Shown: positions 9,014 to 20,736, numbered from the stretch's first letter. The stretch: 64,000 nucleotides of DNA from Streptomyces sp. GKU 895 (GCA_002027195.1 MWJO01000012.1:56080-120079), one strand, 5' to 3'. Notes: generated by a model from the sequence alone, not told the origin. Program-made: numbers and translations.

Positions 9014-9277
9014 TCAGGCGTCGGAGTCCTCGGTGTCCTCGGCGTCCGCGTCGCCCCCGGAGCCGGCGTCCTCCTCCTCGGCCAGCGCCGCGTCGAGCCG
9101 CGCCCGCGCCCCCTCCAGCCACCGTCGGCACACCTTGGCCAGCTCCTCGCCCCGCTCCCAGAGCGCGAGGGACTCCTCCAGCGTCGTACCGCCCGCCTCC
9201 AGCCGTCGTACGACGTCGATCAGCTCGTCCCGCGCCTGCTCGTAGCCGAGCGCCTCATCCACCTTGCTGCTGGTCAT
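9014..9277 (-). CDS. xseB: exodeoxyribonuclease VII small subunit
   Basis: An 87-residue XseB, the small subunit that assembles in several copies onto XseA to form exonuclease VII, a processive single-strand DNA nuclease. The family core is visible as [19 protein letters not shown] then [15 protein letters not shown] (about residues 12-47). The C-terminal 25 residues are a variable acidic tail. It follows xseA on the same strand with a 9-base gap, an evident operon. Confidence 0.92.
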   Translation of the reverse strand: MTSSKVDEALGYEQARDELIDVVRRLEAGGTTLEESLALWERGEELAKVCRRWLEGARARLDAALAEEEDAGSGGDADAEDTEDSDA

Positions 9278-9286
9278 GCGCCCACC

Positions 9287-10495
9287 CTAAGAGTCGACTC
9301 GGACACTGAACTCACCCTCGGACACCCGCGCCCGCAGCACCTCGCCGCCCGTGACCTCCTCCGGGTCGCGCACGACATGGCCGCCGGCCTTCTGCAGCAC
9401 CGCGTACCCGCGCTTCAGGGTCGCCGCGGGCGACAGCGCCACCACGCGCGCGTGCGTGTGCGTCAGCTCGGACTCGGCGCGGTCGAGGTGGTGCCCGAGG
9501 CAGCGCCGGGTCCGGTCGACCAGGGAGGCCACATGGTCGGCGCGCTCGTCGATCATGCGGTGCGGGTCCTCTATCGACGGCCGTGCCAGCGCGTGCGCCA
9601 GCCCGCGCTCCTCCCGCTCGATGAACCCCTCCACGCACCGCCGGGCGCGGTCCCGCAGCATCCGCACCCGCTCGAACTCCTCACCCACGTCCGGTACGAC
9701 CTTCTTGGCGGCGTCGGTGGGCGTGGAGGCGCGCAGGTCGGCCACGTAGTCGAGGAGCGGGGTGTCCGGTTCGTGCCCGATCGCGGAGACGACCGGGGTG
9801 CGGCAGTCGGCGACGGTCCTCACCAGCTGCTCGTCGGAGAACGGCAGCAGATCCTCGACGCTGCCCCCGCCCCGCGCGACGATGATCACGTCCACCGCGT
9901 CGATCTCGTCCAGCTCCTTGACCGCCTGCACGACCTGCGGCACCGCGTGCACCCCCTGCACGGGCACATTGCGCACCTCGAAGCGGACGGCGGGCCAGCG
10001 GTGCCGCGCGTTCTCCAGCACGTCCCGCTCGGCGGCCGACGCCCGCCCGCACACCAGCCCGATGAGCTGCGGCAGGAACGGCAGCGGCTTCTTCCGCTCG
10101 GCCGCGAACAGCCCCTCCGCGGCCAGCGCCTTCTTCAACTGCTCAAGACGCGCGAGCAGTTCACCGACGCCCACGGGCCTTATCTCGGCGGCCCGCAGCG
10201 ACAGCTGCCCCCGCGGCGCGTACCACTCCGGCTTCGCCAGGACGACGACCCGTGCGCCCTCGCTCACCACGTCGGCGACCGCGTCGAACACCTGCCGGTA
10301 GCAGGTGACGCTCACCGAGATGTCGTACGACGGGTCGCGCAGCGTCAGGAAGACGACGCCGGCGCCGGGGCGGCGGGAGAGCTGGGTGATCTGGCCCTCC
10401 ACCCACACGGCCCCGAGCCGGTCGATCCAGCCCCCGATGAGCCGCGACACCTCACCGACGGGGATGGGGGATTCCGCGGACGTGTTCACAGCCAT
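9287..10495 (-). CDS. xseA: exodeoxyribonuclease VII large subunit
   Basis: A 402-residue catalytic subunit of exonuclease VII. Residues about 10-100 form the OB-fold nucleic-acid-binding domain ([18 protein letters not shown]). The central part holds the catalytic-domain motifs [19 protein letters not shown] (about residue 197) and [20 protein letters not shown] (about 225). Then comes a helical region and the C-terminal [13 protein letters not shown] block. The ATG at 10495 ([10 protein letters not shown]) is the family start. Oddly, the upstream permease gene is in the same frame with no stop codon between them. Operon with xseB. Confidence 0.92.
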   Translation of the reverse strand: MAVNTSAESPIPVGEVSRLIGGWIDRLGAVWVEGQITQLSRRPGAGVVFLTLRDPSYDISVSVTCYRQVFDAVADVVSEGARVVVLAKPEWYAPRGQLSLRAAEIRPVGVGELLARLEQLKKALAAEGLFAAERKKPLPFLPQLIGLVCGRASAAERDVLENARHRWPAVRFEVRNVPVQGVHAVPQVVQAVKELDEIDAVDVIIVARGGGSVEDLLPFSDEQLVRTVADCRTPVVSAIGHEPDTPLLDYVADLRASTPTDAAKKVVPDVGEEFERVRMLRDRARRCVEGFIEREERGLAHALARPSIEDPHRMIDERADHVASLVDRTRRCLGHHLDRAESELTHTHARVVALSPAATLKRGYAVLQKAGGHVVRDPEEVTGGEVLRARVSEGEFSVRVDS

Positions 10496-11947
10496 GCCGG
10501 TGAGCGTAACCTCAGGCACCGACACCGAGGCGTGAGCCGCCGAGCCGGTGGCATGTCCCCGGGGCGGCGAGGGGGCCTCACCCGTCGGCGCCCGCCCGAC
10601 CTCGCTGCCGACCAGCACCGCCACCCCCACCACGAACCACACCGCCCCCACGACCTGCGCCGCCCCCGACGCCTCCACGATCACCGCGATCGTGATCGCC
10701 GCGCCCGTCACCGGCATCGCCACATGCCGCCACCAGCTCACCGGGCCCCCGGCCCGCCGTACCGCGAACCAGCTCACCACGCTCGCGTGCAGCAGCGTGA
10801 ACGCCGTCAGCGCGCCGATGTCGACCACCGACACCAGATGGTCCATGCCGTCGTCCCGGCGGGCCGCCCACACGGCCGCGACCAGCGTGATCACGGCCGC
10901 GCACAGCAGCGCCACCCGTGGCACGCCCGCGTCCGTCCTGGCCAGGGCCTTCGGCAGGCGCCGGTCCCGGCCCATCGCGAACAGCAGCCGCCCCGCCGCG
11001 GCCTGCCCCGCCAGCGCCGCGAAGGCCGCGCCGATCGCCTTGCTGACGGCCACCAGGTCGTGCAGCCAGGTTCCGACCGACGTGTCGACGGCGTCGTAGA
11101 ACGCGGCCCCCTGCTTGCCCGGGTCGGCGGCCAGTTCGGCGGACGTGACCGGCTCAAGGAGCGCCACCAGATACGTCTGCGCCACGAACAGCACACCCGC
11201 CAAGGCCAGGCAGAACAACACGGCCCGCGCCACCTTCTCCGAGCCGCCGGTGACCTCCTCGGCGAAGGACGCGATCGCGTCGAAGCCCAGATAGGAGAGG
11301 ACCGCCACCGACACCGCCCCGATCACCGCCGTCAGCGCGAACGCCCCCTGCGTGCCGTCCCCCGACAGCGGCGACAGCCAGCCGCGTTCCGCGCCGTCGC
11401 GCGCGAGGACCACGACCGCGGAGACCACGAAGACCAGCAGCACCACGATCTCCATCGCCAGCACCAGGAACCCGACCCGGGCCGCCGCCCGGACGCCCCA
11501 CAGGTTCAGCAGTGTCGTGACGACGACCGCGAGAGCCGTCCACACCCAGCGCGACACCTCCGGCACCAGCGCGTTCATCGCGATCCCGGAGAACAGGTAC
11601 GCGACGGCCGGGATCAGCAGATAGTCCAGCATCGCCATCCACCCGGCGACGAACCCCGCGTCCCTGCCGAGCGCCACGCGCGCGTAGGCGTACACCGAGC
11701 CCGCGCGGGGGACGACCCGCACCATCTGCGCGTAGCTGAAAGCGGTGAACGCCATCGCCACCGTGGCCACGACATAGACGAGCGCGACCGCGCCGTGCGA
11801 CTTGGCGTCGAGCGTGCCGAACACGCCGACGGGCGCCATGGGGGCGATGAAAAGCAGCCCGTAGACCACCAGATCCCGGAAACCGAGACTGCGCCGCAGG
11901 TCGTGGCCCGTGTGGGGCGCCCGGTTCGCCGTGCCGGTCTCGGACAT
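10496..11947 (-). CDS. APC-family amino-acid permease (no stop before xseA)
   Basis: About 484 residues of an amino-acid/polyamine/organocation permease. The helix-1 region reads [20 protein letters not shown] (about residues 21-40), and many further hydrophobic helices follow (for example [20 protein letters not shown] and [19 protein letters not shown]). About 12 membrane segments are expected. It probably imports an amino acid or amine by proton coupling, substrate unknown. The ATG at 11947 ([12 protein letters not shown]) is a good start. No in-frame stop occurs before the xseA start at 10495, so as written the permease runs into XseA. A TGA in the next frame near 10563 suggests a small indel is as likely as a true fusion. 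Confidence 0.8.
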
Positions 11948-12061
11948 CGATGCCTCCGCCAGTCGCCTGTCGTCGCGCGTTTCCCGTCCTTCACACTTCC
12001 CGGCCAGTCTCGCCGCCCACGCGATCTTTGACCCGTCGAGCGCGGCCTTACGATGGGACGC

Positions 12062-13063
12062 ATGACTGCTTCGCCTGGCCGCCGTGTCCTGCTCGCCGCC
12101 CCCCGGGGCTACTGCGCGGGCGTCGACCGCGCCGTGATCGCCGTCGAGAAAGCCCTGGAGCAGTACGGCGCTCCGGTGTACGTCCGGCACGAGATCGTCC
12201 ACAACAAGTACGTCGTGCAGACCCTGGAGAAGAAGGGCGCCATCTTCGTCGAGCGCACGGAGGAGGTGCCGCCCGGGAACATCGTCATGTTCTCGGCGCA
12301 CGGCGTCGCCCCCGTCGTCCACGAGGAAGCCGCCCGCGGCAAGCTCGCCACCATCGACGCCACCTGCCCGCTGGTCACCAAGGTCCACAAGGAAGCCGTC
12401 CGCTTCGCGAACGAGGACTACGACATCCTCCTGATCGGACACGAGGGCCACGAAGAGGTCATCGGCACGTCCGGCGAGGCCCCCGACCACATCCAGCTCG
12501 TCGACGGCCCCGCCGACGTGGCCAAGGTCGAGGTCCGCGACGAGTCGAAGGTGGTCTGGCTGTCCCAGACGACCCTGTCCGTCGACGAGACCATGGAGAC
12601 CGTCGACGCGCTCAAGGAGAAGTTCCCGCAGCTCATCTCCCCGCCCAGCGACGACATCTGCTACGCCACGCAGAACCGTCAGCTCGCGGTGAAGCAGATG
12701 GGCGCCGAGGCCGAGCTGGTCATCGTCGTCGGCTCCCGCAACTCCTCCAACTCCAAGCGCCTGGTGGAGGTCGCCAAGCTGGCGGGCTCCCGCGAGGCCT
12801 ACCTGGTCGACTTCGCGAGCGAGATCGACGAGGCCTGGCTGGAGGGCGTGACCACGGTCGGTGTCACCTCCGGCGCGTCCGTGCCCGAGGTGCTGGTCGA
12901 AGAGGTCCTGGAGTTCCTCGCCCAGCGCGGTTACGGCGACGTCGAGCTGGTGAAGGCGGCCGAGGAGTCCATCACCTTCTCGCTGCCCAAGGAGCTGCGC
13001 CGCGATCTGCGCGAGGAGGCCGCGGCCCTGGTCGCGGAGCGCAAGGGCACCTCCGGGGAGTGA
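12062..13063 (+). CDS. ispH: 4-hydroxy-3-methylbut-2-enyl diphosphate reductase
   Basis: A 333-residue IspH (LytB), last enzyme of the MEP isoprenoid pathway, reducing HMBPP to IPP and DMAPP with a [4Fe-4S] cluster. The three cluster cysteines are recognisable in [13 protein letters not shown] (Cys18), [13 protein letters not shown] (about residue 104) and [13 protein letters not shown] (about 200). [10 protein letters not shown] and TSGASVPE are further substrate-binding segments. The ATG at 12062 ([11 protein letters not shown]) is favoured over a GTG nine bases upstream, as it matches the usual start. The gene is divergent from the permease gene. Confidence 0.96.
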   Translation: MTASPGRRVLLAAPRGYCAGVDRAVIAVEKALEQYGAPVYVRHEIVHNKYVVQTLEKKGAIFVERTEEVPPGNIVMFSAHGVAPVVHEEAARGKLATIDATCPLVTKVHKEAVRFANEDYDILLIGHEGHEEVIGTSGEAPDHIQLVDGPADVAKVEVRDESKVVWLSQTTLSVDETMETVDALKEKFPQLISPPSDDICYATQNRQLAVKQMGAEAELVIVVGSRNSSNSKRLVEVAKLAGSREAYLVDFASEIDEAWLEGVTTVGVTSGASVPEVLVEEVLEFLAQRGYGDVELVKAAEESITFSLPKELRRDLREEAAALVAERKGTSGE

Positions 13064-13092
13064 CCGTCAGTCGTCCGTCGTAACGTAGGGCC

Positions 13093-13836
<744 letters not shown>

Positions 13837-13837
13837 C

Positions 13838-14377
13838 TCAGTAGGGGCGGCGGTTCGCGCGCCGCCGGCGGGCCATCAGGCTGGCTTTTCGTACGGTCAC
13901 GATGAGGCCGGCGATCAGCGTTCCCCCGTACAGCCACCCGGCCTGGGTGGCGAGGGCGGTCACCAGGCCCATCAGGCGGCCCCCGACGCCTTCCCCGTCG
14001 GCGACCGGCACCAGGCCGGCCGCGAAGGCGATCGGCACCACCACGGGCGCGGTCGCGAGATCGCCCCGCCGGACCCAGACGGCCGTCAGCACGCACACCG
14101 GCAGGAACAGCATCCCGTACGCCGTCAGCGACGAGCCGAACAGCAGCCCGTCCAGCGCGCCGAGCGCGAGCATGGCCGCCCCGCAGAACAGTCCGCCGCC
14201 GAGGCCGGTGAGCCGGGGGTTGGGGAAGCGGCGGACCGCCTGGACCACGGGCGGGGCCGGACGTCGTACGGGCGCCGCCGCGGCAGGACGGCGCCCGCCG
14301 CGGGCCGCCTGCGGGGGCAGGGAAGGCCTCTCGCGGCGCGCTCGGATGTGCGGGGGTCGCGTCCTGTGTTGCTCCAC
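13838..14377 (-). CDS. DUF6542 membrane protein
   Basis: A 179-residue protein with a basic, Pro/Arg-rich cytoplasmic N-terminus (about 45 residues) followed by about four hydrophobic helices (LTGLGGGLFCGAAMLALGAL, GMLFLPVCVLTAVWV, VVVPIAFAAGLVP, WLYGGTLIAGLIVTV). It ends in a basic tail. This is the architecture of the actinobacterial DUF6542 family. Function unknown. It is convergent with ppgK and divergent from ychF. The ATG at 14377 gives MEQHRTRPPHIRARRER. Confidence 0.75.
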   Translation of the reverse strand: MEQHRTRPPHIRARRERPSLPPQAARGGRRPAAAAPVRRPAPPVVQAVRRFPNPRLTGLGGGLFCGAAMLALGALDGLLFGSSLTAYGMLFLPVCVLTAVWVRRGDLATAPVVVPIAFAAGLVPVADGEGVGGRLMGLVTALATQAGWLYGGTLIAGLIVTVRKASLMARRRRANRRPY

Positions 14378-14568
14378 TGGACCAACTTAGGTCGGTTTAT
14401 GTGCAGAATCCCTCCTCAGACACGCCGAGGGGCGGACCTTGGCCAAGCGTTCGACTCGTCGCCGGGGCGGGGCCGTGCACGCCGTAGACTGGTGGATCGG
14501 CCCGCCAGGGCAGGCCTTGCCCCACCCCTCGTCCACTCCTCTCCTCCTCACGTACGGGAAGTCGCAAC

Positions 14569-15657
<1,089 letters not shown>

Positions 15658-15674
15658 CGGCGGTGTGACGGTAC

Positions 15675-15705
15675 GGGGTCGGTTCCTTCGGGACCGGCCC
15701 CTTTT
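15675..15705 (+). terminator. ychF terminator
   Basis: A 12-bp stem, 15675-15686 with 15690-15701 including two G-U pairs, closes a UUCG-type loop (CC-TTC-GGG). It is followed by TTTT at 15702-15705. It lies 18 bases after the ychF stop and marks the boundary with the polyketide cluster. Confidence 0.85.
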
Positions 15706-15971
15706 CCGTGCCCGGGCGGGCCGTGCGCATTCTTTTCATGTTCCGCTCTTCCGGAATCGGGGTGTCCGGAAAATGTCGCGCGCTTTCCCTGCCCTTTGTC
15801 CTCTAAATCGTTTCTTTAACTTCCCTTAGGCTGCTCTTTGTTGTGGGCAGGGGGCCGTTAAGGCGGTGTTGCGCTTTCTGTGAGCGGCCGGAAAACCGTT
15901 GAAGCAGGTGCGAGCTCATGTGAGGCTAGGCTTACCGAGTCAGACCTGCGGAGATTTTGGGGGAGATTTCT
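15706..15971 (+). promoter_or_regulatory. leader region of the first cluster regulator, with iron-box-like site
   Basis: This non-coding, relatively AT-rich stretch precedes the first response regulator. The 19 bases at 15921-15939 (TGAGGCTAGGCTTACCGAG) match the DmdR/IdeR iron-box consensus at 14 of 19 positions by eye. A strong ribosome-binding site, GGGGGAG at 15959-15965, precedes the ATG at 15972. Promoter elements could not be placed with confidence. Confidence 0.45.
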
Positions 15972-16688
15972 ATGGGCTCGCCTTTAGCGGTGTCGTCCGC
16001 GCTGCCGGAACAGAAGTCCGGGGAGGTGGGCCCGTGGGCGATCCTCGTCGTGGAGAGCGATGCGGCGAGCAGGGAGATGCTCGTGGCCGACCTGTCTCGC
16101 AGCGGGCAGGACGTCGTGGCCGTGGAAACCGGCCAGGAGGCACTGGACCGCGCCGGCGAGCACGACCTCGTCCTGCTCGGTATGAAGCTGCGGGACCTGG
16201 ACGGGCTGCATGTCTGCCGTCTGCTCCGGTCCGGCACCGACACACCCGTCATCTTCATCGGCGCCGCCGCCTCGGAACTGGACACCGTGCTGGCCCTGCG
16301 GGCCGGCGGCGACGACTATCTGGCGCGGCCGTACGGACTGCGCGAGCTCATGGCACGGATCGGCGCCGTCATGCGGCGCGCCTCCTCCTGCAGGCAGGCG
16401 CCGCCGCTGCTGGAAAGGGGGCGGCTCAGCATCGACGTGCAGAAGCGGGAAGTGAAATACGGCGGACGTTCTCCGCGGCTGACCCGCAAGGAATTCGAAT
16501 TGCTTCTGCTGCTCGCCCGGAATCCCGGAAAGGTGATCTCACGCGAGGAGATCGTCAGCGCGGTGTGGGGGAGTTCCTGGTCCCAGCGCACCGTCGACAC
16601 ACATATCAGCAATCTTCGCTCAAAGCTGGGTGACCGTGGCCTGATCGTCTCGGTTCGGGGCGTCGGCTTCATGCTCGCCAAGGCCTGA
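15972..16688 (+). CDS. OmpR-type atypical response regulator lacking the phosphoacceptor Asp
   Basis: A 238-residue regulator with an N-terminal receiver fold (about residues 22-138) and a C-terminal winged-helix Trans_reg_C domain (about 150-236; RKEFELLLLLARNPGKVISR, then RTVDTHISNLRSKL). The phosphoacceptor position reads L-L-G-M (Gly70) instead of Asp. The acidic pocket is E28-S29-D30 and the usual lysine is replaced in ARPYG by Arg. It therefore cannot be switched by normal phosphorylation. Such atypical regulators (JadR1, LndI, LanI) are the usual pathway activators of angucycline clusters, and JadR1 is known to respond to end products. The ATG at 15972 is chosen for its ideal Shine-Dalgarno. 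It opens the polyketide cluster. Confidence 0.9.
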   Translation: MGSPLAVSSALPEQKSGEVGPWAILVVESDAASREMLVADLSRSGQDVVAVETGQEALDRAGEHDLVLLGMKLRDLDGLHVCRLLRSGTDTPVIFIGAAASELDTVLALRAGGDDYLARPYGLRELMARIGAVMRRASSCRQAPPLLERGRLSIDVQKREVKYGGRSPRLTRKEFELLLLLARNPGKVISREEIVSAVWGSSWSQRTVDTHISNLRSKLGDRGLIVSVRGVGFMLAKA

Positions 16689-17321
16689 TTCCCGCACCGG
16701 CCGCCCCGTGCTGGTGCCGAAGTCCGCCCAGCCGTGGCGCAGCCGGTCGAAGACGGCCTTCAGGTCCTCCGGCGAGTGATCGCCGTACGTGGCGAGGAAG
16801 TTGGCCTCCAGCACGAAACGGGCGAGCGTCGTCGTCAGCAGGTCGCCCTCCGGGACCCCGGCCTCCTCGGCGAGGGTGGCCGCGAGGCTCGCCTCCCAGT
16901 GCCGCCGCACCCGGCCGGCGTACTCCAGCAACGCCGGTGTGGACTTGACCAGTTCGACGAAGTCCTCGCCGGACGGGCCGTCGGGTGCGGGCTGCGCCGC
17001 GGGCACCAGATGTGCCTCCAGTGCGTCCAGCATCGACGTCCCGGGCGCGCGGTCGCGGACCGCCGCCGTCAGCGCGCGTTCGTACTCGTCCTCGGCGTCG
17101 AAGACCAGCGCCTCCTTGCACGGGAAGTACGCGAACAGCGTGCTCACCGCCACTTCCGCGGCGTCCGCGATCTCCGCGACGGTCACGTTCTCGAATCCGC
17201 GCTCGCGGAACAGGGTGAACGCGGTGTCCGCCAGGCGCTTGCGCGTCTGCGCCTTCTTCCGTTCTCGCAGTCCCGCCACTCCGGCACCCTCTCGCAACGA
17301 CCGTCGTACTCGGCGCGGCAT
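16620..17321 (-). CDS. TetR-family repressor, probable exporter regulator
   Basis: About 233 residues. The TetR helix-turn-helix spans roughly residues 15-65 (RKRLADTAFTLFRERGFENV, VAEIADAAEVAVSTLFAYF). A ligand-binding helical domain follows, with the C-terminal block LARFVLEANFLATYGDHSPE. The ATG at 17321 is used; a GTG at 17279 would give a shorter start just before the HTH. It is divergent from the MFS exporter gene, the classical arrangement of a repressor that is released by the exported product. Its 3' end overlaps the response-regulator gene by 69 bases on the opposite strand. Confidence 0.85.
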   Translation of the reverse strand: MPRRVRRSLREGAGVAGLRERKKAQTRKRLADTAFTLFRERGFENVTVAEIADAAEVAVSTLFAYFPCKEALVFDAEDEYERALTAAVRDRAPGTSMLDALEAHLVPAAQPAPDGPSGEDFVELVKSTPALLEYAGRVRRHWEASLAATLAEEAGVPEGDLLTTTLARFVLEANFLATYGDHSPEDLKAVFDRLRHGWADFGTSTGRPVRESGLGEHEADAPNRDDQATVTQL

Positions 17322-17635
17322 CAGGGGCGCCGATCCGCTGAGTGAGCGTACAGGGCCGGGCCGCGGTCTGTCTGTGATCGTCAGCGAGAAGAGGCTGGTC
17401 GGAGGCGCGCCCCGACGGCTGTAGCGGGTGTTTTGTCCCCATTTCCCGAGGTCCACCATGCCCGCGGCAGGGGGCCTCGACTTCCCCCTCGCATCCTCTC
17501 TGACCTGCAAAGACGCTGCCTTGCCGAGGCATATCCGCAAGTGAGTACGGAAGCTGAGCGCATCGGTATTGACACGTTCGTGAATGTCGTATCTACTCTG
17601 AACTCGTAGTTACTTCGAAAATTTGAGGGGAGCTC
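17322..17635. promoter_or_regulatory. divergent tetR/exporter control region
   Basis: This region of about 310 bases separates tetR and the exporter. A sigma-70-like promoter for the exporter can be drawn as TTGACA (17569-17574), a 17-base spacer and TCTACT (17592-17597). An inverted repeat CACG-TT-CGTG (17573-17582) overlaps the end of the -35 box and is a candidate TetR operator. GAGGGGAG precedes the ATG at 17636. Confidence 0.55.
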
Positions 17636-19150
17636 ATGGAAGTCACCGCAACGCGTCGTTGGCTGGCCCTCGGCGCACTCGCACTCGCGATGCTGACCGT
17701 GGGGCTCGACATGACGGTGCTCAACATCGCCCTGCCCACGCTCGCCCGTGATCTGCACGCCGGCACCGCGGCGCTGCAGTGGTTCAGCACGGCGTACACG
17801 CTGACGCTGGCGGGCGTGATGCTGCCCGCCGGTGCGCTCGGGGACCGGTTCGGGCGGAAGAAGTTCGTGTTCGGGGCGCTGGTGCTGTTCGGCGGCGCCT
17901 CGGTCTGGTGCGCGTTCGCCTCGTCGTCGAGCGAGCTGATCATGGCGCGGGTGCTGCTCGGGGTCGCGGCCTCGGTGCTGATGTCCCTGTCGATGGGGAT
18001 GATCCCGGTGCTCTTCCCGGACCCGGCGGAGCGCGGCCGCGCCACCACCGTGTGGATCACCGCGGTCACCCTCGGCATGCCGCTCGGCCCGATCGTCGGC
18101 GGACTGCTGCTGGACCACTTCTGGTGGGGCTCGGTGTTCCTGGTGAACATCCCGACGGTCATCATCGGGGCGTTCGCGGTGGGGCTGCTGGTACCGGAGA
18201 CGCGCAGCCAGACCCGCCGGCCCATCGACCCGGTCAGCGTGCTGCTCTCGGCGGCCGGGCTGGTCGGACTGACCTACGGCCTGATCCGCTTCGGCGACGA
18301 GGGCTGGGGCGACGGCATCGCCTGGGCGACCTTCGGCGCGGGCCTGCTGCTGATCATCGGCTTCGTCGCCTGGGAGCGCACCCGGGAACACGCCCTCGCC
18401 GACCTCAGCCTCTTCGGCGACCGCGGATTCCGCATGGGGACGTTCTTCCAGCTGATCAACGCCTTCGCGATGTTCGGGCTGTTCTTCACCATCCCGCTGT
18501 ACTTCCAGTCGGTGCTCGGCGTCGACTCGCTCGGCAGCGGTCTGCGGATGCTGCCGATGATCGGCGGTCTGCTGGTGGCCTCCAACTTCCTGGAGGGCCT
18601 GAGCGACAAGATCGGTCTCAAGCTGACGCTGATGCTCGGCTTCGGGGCCCTCGCGCTCGGCATGGGGCTCGGTGCGATGACCGGCATCGACACCTCGTAC
18701 GGCTATGTCGCCACCTGGATGGTCGTCGTCGGCCTCGGTATCGGCCTGGTGCTGCCCACCTCCATGTCCCTGGCCGTGGGCGCGCTCACCCCCGAGCGGG
18801 CCGGTGCCGGATCGGCGCTGCTGTCGGCGCTGCGCCAGGCCGCGGGCACCACCGGTGTGGCCGTGCTCGGCACCGTGCTGTCCACCCGGTACCACTCCGA
18901 ACTCGGCCCGCTCGACCGTGAGCCGATCTCCGACGGCGTCGGTTCAGGGGTGGCCGTCGCCGACAAACTCGGCGACCACTCGATGCTCCATGACGTCCAG
19001 ACCGCGTTCCTCAGCGGCATGGACCTGCTGCTGGTCGTCTGTGCCGCCATCGCGGTCGTCGGCCTGCTGCTCTCGGCGGTCGCCACCAAGAGCCGCCCGG
19101 CGGAATCCGAGGCCAAGCTGCCCAAGTCGGAGACCGCGCCGGTCGCCTAG
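17636..19150 (+). CDS. MFS drug exporter, DHA2 (14-TM) family
   Basis: A 504-residue drug:proton antiporter of the EmrB/QacA type. Motif A is present as GALGDRFGRKKFVFG (about residues 62-76). Early motif D1 appears as LDMTVLNIALPTL (about 23-35) and motif C as LGMPLGPIVGGLLLDHFWWG (about 143-162). About 14 hydrophobic helices are distributed over the chain. It is the likely self-resistance/export pump for the polyketide made by this cluster, under control of the divergent TetR protein. It belongs to the inner membrane and uses the proton gradient. Confidence 0.92.
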   Translation: MEVTATRRWLALGALALAMLTVGLDMTVLNIALPTLARDLHAGTAALQWFSTAYTLTLAGVMLPAGALGDRFGRKKFVFGALVLFGGASVWCAFASSSSELIMARVLLGVAASVLMSLSMGMIPVLFPDPAERGRATTVWITAVTLGMPLGPIVGGLLLDHFWWGSVFLVNIPTVIIGAFAVGLLVPETRSQTRRPIDPVSVLLSAAGLVGLTYGLIRFGDEGWGDGIAWATFGAGLLLIIGFVAWERTREHALADLSLFGDRGFRMGTFFQLINAFAMFGLFFTIPLYFQSVLGVDSLGSGLRMLPMIGGLLVASNFLEGLSDKIGLKLTLMLGFGALALGMGLGAMTGIDTSYGYVATWMVVVGLGIGLVLPTSMSLAVGALTPERAGAGSALLSALRQAAGTTGVAVLGTVLSTRYHSELGPLDREPISDGVGSGVAVADKLGDHSMLHDVQTAFLSGMDLLLVVCAAIAVVGLLLSAVATKSRPAESEAKLPKSETAPVA

Positions 19151-19203
19151 CGCAGCAGCGTCACCGAACCCACCGCAAACCGAGACTCTCCCACGAGGAA
19201 GTG

Positions 19204-19857
19204 ATGCACATGCGCAGCATGGTTACCGTCTCGAAGATGGACCGGGACGCGATCCCCGAGGTGTCGAAGCTGTTCGCGGAGTTCGACAGCACGGAGATCC
19301 CGGGGCTGATCGGACTGCACCGCCGCCAGCTGTTCATTCACCACGGTGTGCAGGTCCACCTGTACGACTTCGTCGAGAAGTCCGACCAGGCCGCGCTGGA
19401 GAAGGTCAAGTCCGACCCGCGCATGGCCAGGCTCTCGGTCGACCTCCAGCCGTTCGTGACGCCGTACGAGCCCGAGACCTGGAACTCCCCGGCCGACTCC
19501 GCGGCTTCCTGCTTCTACGCCTGGGAGGCGGAGCCGGAGGGGAGGCCCGGGCCGACGGAGACCACCGTCACCCTCGCCCGGATGGAGGCCGACGCCATTC
19601 CCGAAGTCACCGGGATCTTCCGGGACTTCGACGCCACCGCGCAGCTGATGGGCATCCGCCGACGCCAGCTGTTCGTCTTCAAGGACCTGTGCATCCACAT
19701 CCAGGACCACGCCGGCCGCGACGACGCGGACATCGCGCAGAAGGCCGCGACGGACATCTGGTTCGGCCATGTGCTCCGGGAACTGCCGCGCCTCGCCCCG
19801 CAGGAGCCGACGCCCGACGGACACGCGATCCGCTTCTACGGATGGGAGGCGTCCTGA
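19204..19857 (+). CDS. two-domain TcmI/JadI-like polyketide cyclase
   Basis: About 217 residues made of two tandem TcmI-type (polyketide synthesis cyclase, ferredoxin-like) domains. Domain 1 (about residues 4-110) has the full hallmark pattern: KLFAEFDSTEIPGLIGLHRR, then VQVHLYDF and the C-terminal CFYAWEAE. Domain 2 (about 118-217) repeats it as IFRDFDATAQLMGIRRRQLF, LCIHIQDH and IRFYGWEAS, but with a divergent central part. Single-domain relatives of about 110 residues close the later rings of aromatic polyketides. The start is ATG 19204; ATG 19210 sits at a better distance from GAGGAA and is an alternative. It is co-directional with the exporter. Confidence 0.85.
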   Translation: MHMRSMVTVSKMDRDAIPEVSKLFAEFDSTEIPGLIGLHRRQLFIHHGVQVHLYDFVEKSDQAALEKVKSDPRMARLSVDLQPFVTPYEPETWNSPADSAASCFYAWEAEPEGRPGPTETTVTLARMEADAIPEVTGIFRDFDATAQLMGIRRRQLFVFKDLCIHIQDHAGRDDADIAQKAATDIWFGHVLRELPRLAPQEPTPDGHAIRFYGWEAS

Positions 19858-19996
19858 CGCACCACGCGAAGAGCCGCTGACAGCGGCGGCGACCGGGCCG
19901 GACCGGACGGCGATGTCGGCCCGGTCCGGCCGCACGACCACCCTCCGAGAAGCGCGGAGCACCGCAGAGAAACGTCGATTACGCGTGAGGCGACCG

Positions 19997-20515
19997 ATGG
20001 CAGGACAGCAGAGCCGAACCGCCGAAGAGGCGGTGTGCGCCGGGCAGTTGAGCATCGAGCAGCGGTTGGGGGAGGCGCTCGCCGAGTACGCGCGGGACGT
20101 CGAGCCCCTGGACGAGGGTGTCCTCGGCATCCGCGCCGCATCGGCGGGCCCGGCCTGTCTGCACCTGGACGCGGAGCCGATCCTCCTCGGCTACCTGGTC
20201 CACCGGCTCGCTCCCGGTCTGCGCCTCGTCCGCGGCACGCCCGGCCGGCTCGAACTGCGCCGGCGCGACGGACACGGACGCCTGGTCTTCCCTCTCGATG
20301 CCGCCGCCGAGCACGTACTCGACGTGTGGAGGCGGGATCTCGCCACGGTCCACCCGAACCTCGTCCCCGTCCACTTCGCCGGCTCCTCCCACCCGGACGC
20401 CGCGGAGAGCCGGAAGCTGCGTCGACTGCTGCGTGACCTGCCCGTTGTCCCCTCCGCGCATGATCACCCCGCGACCGTCCAGATCATGCGAGCCAGTCTG
20501 AATGTGGAGTCGTAA
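19997..20515 (+). CDS. cluster protein of unknown function
   Basis: A 172-residue soluble protein that I do not recognise. The sequence is mixed alpha/beta with no signal peptide or membrane segment. Notable parts are LSIEQRLGEALAEYARDVEP (about 19-38), a Leu/Arg-rich beta-like centre (GTPGRLELRRRDGHGRLVF) and a C-terminal VPSAHDHPATVQIMRASLNV. ATG 19997 is preceded by GAGG six bases upstream. It lies within the co-directional run of polyketide genes and has matching codon use, so it probably takes part in the pathway, but nothing in the sequence says how. Confidence 0.6.
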   Translation: MAGQQSRTAEEAVCAGQLSIEQRLGEALAEYARDVEPLDEGVLGIRAASAGPACLHLDAEPILLGYLVHRLAPGLRLVRGTPGRLELRRRDGHGRLVFPLDAAAEHVLDVWRRDLATVHPNLVPVHFAGSSHPDAAESRKLRRLLRDLPVVPSAHDHPATVQIMRASLNVES

Positions 20516-20736
20516 GAATTAAAGAGCAACTCTGATTCCGATGCGACTTCGACTCGTGTACGCTGGCTGTGCCCGGGCCCGGTACCGCTGGGGACGTTCG
20601 TTTTTCGATGTCCGCAGAACGTCAAGGAAAATTAACGAACCCCTGTGGTTTCGTGAAGGAATCGATCCGTGGTGAAGCCACTCACATGGCTACGGTTGTG
20701 CTTGCGTGACCAAGGGGGAAGCTGGAGGGTGGAATC

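Noticed and set aside
8915..12031. Very long plus-strand open frame antisense to xseB, xseA and the permease
   Set aside because: His/Arg/Pro-rich shadow translation without domains; the opposite strand encodes three recognisable genes.
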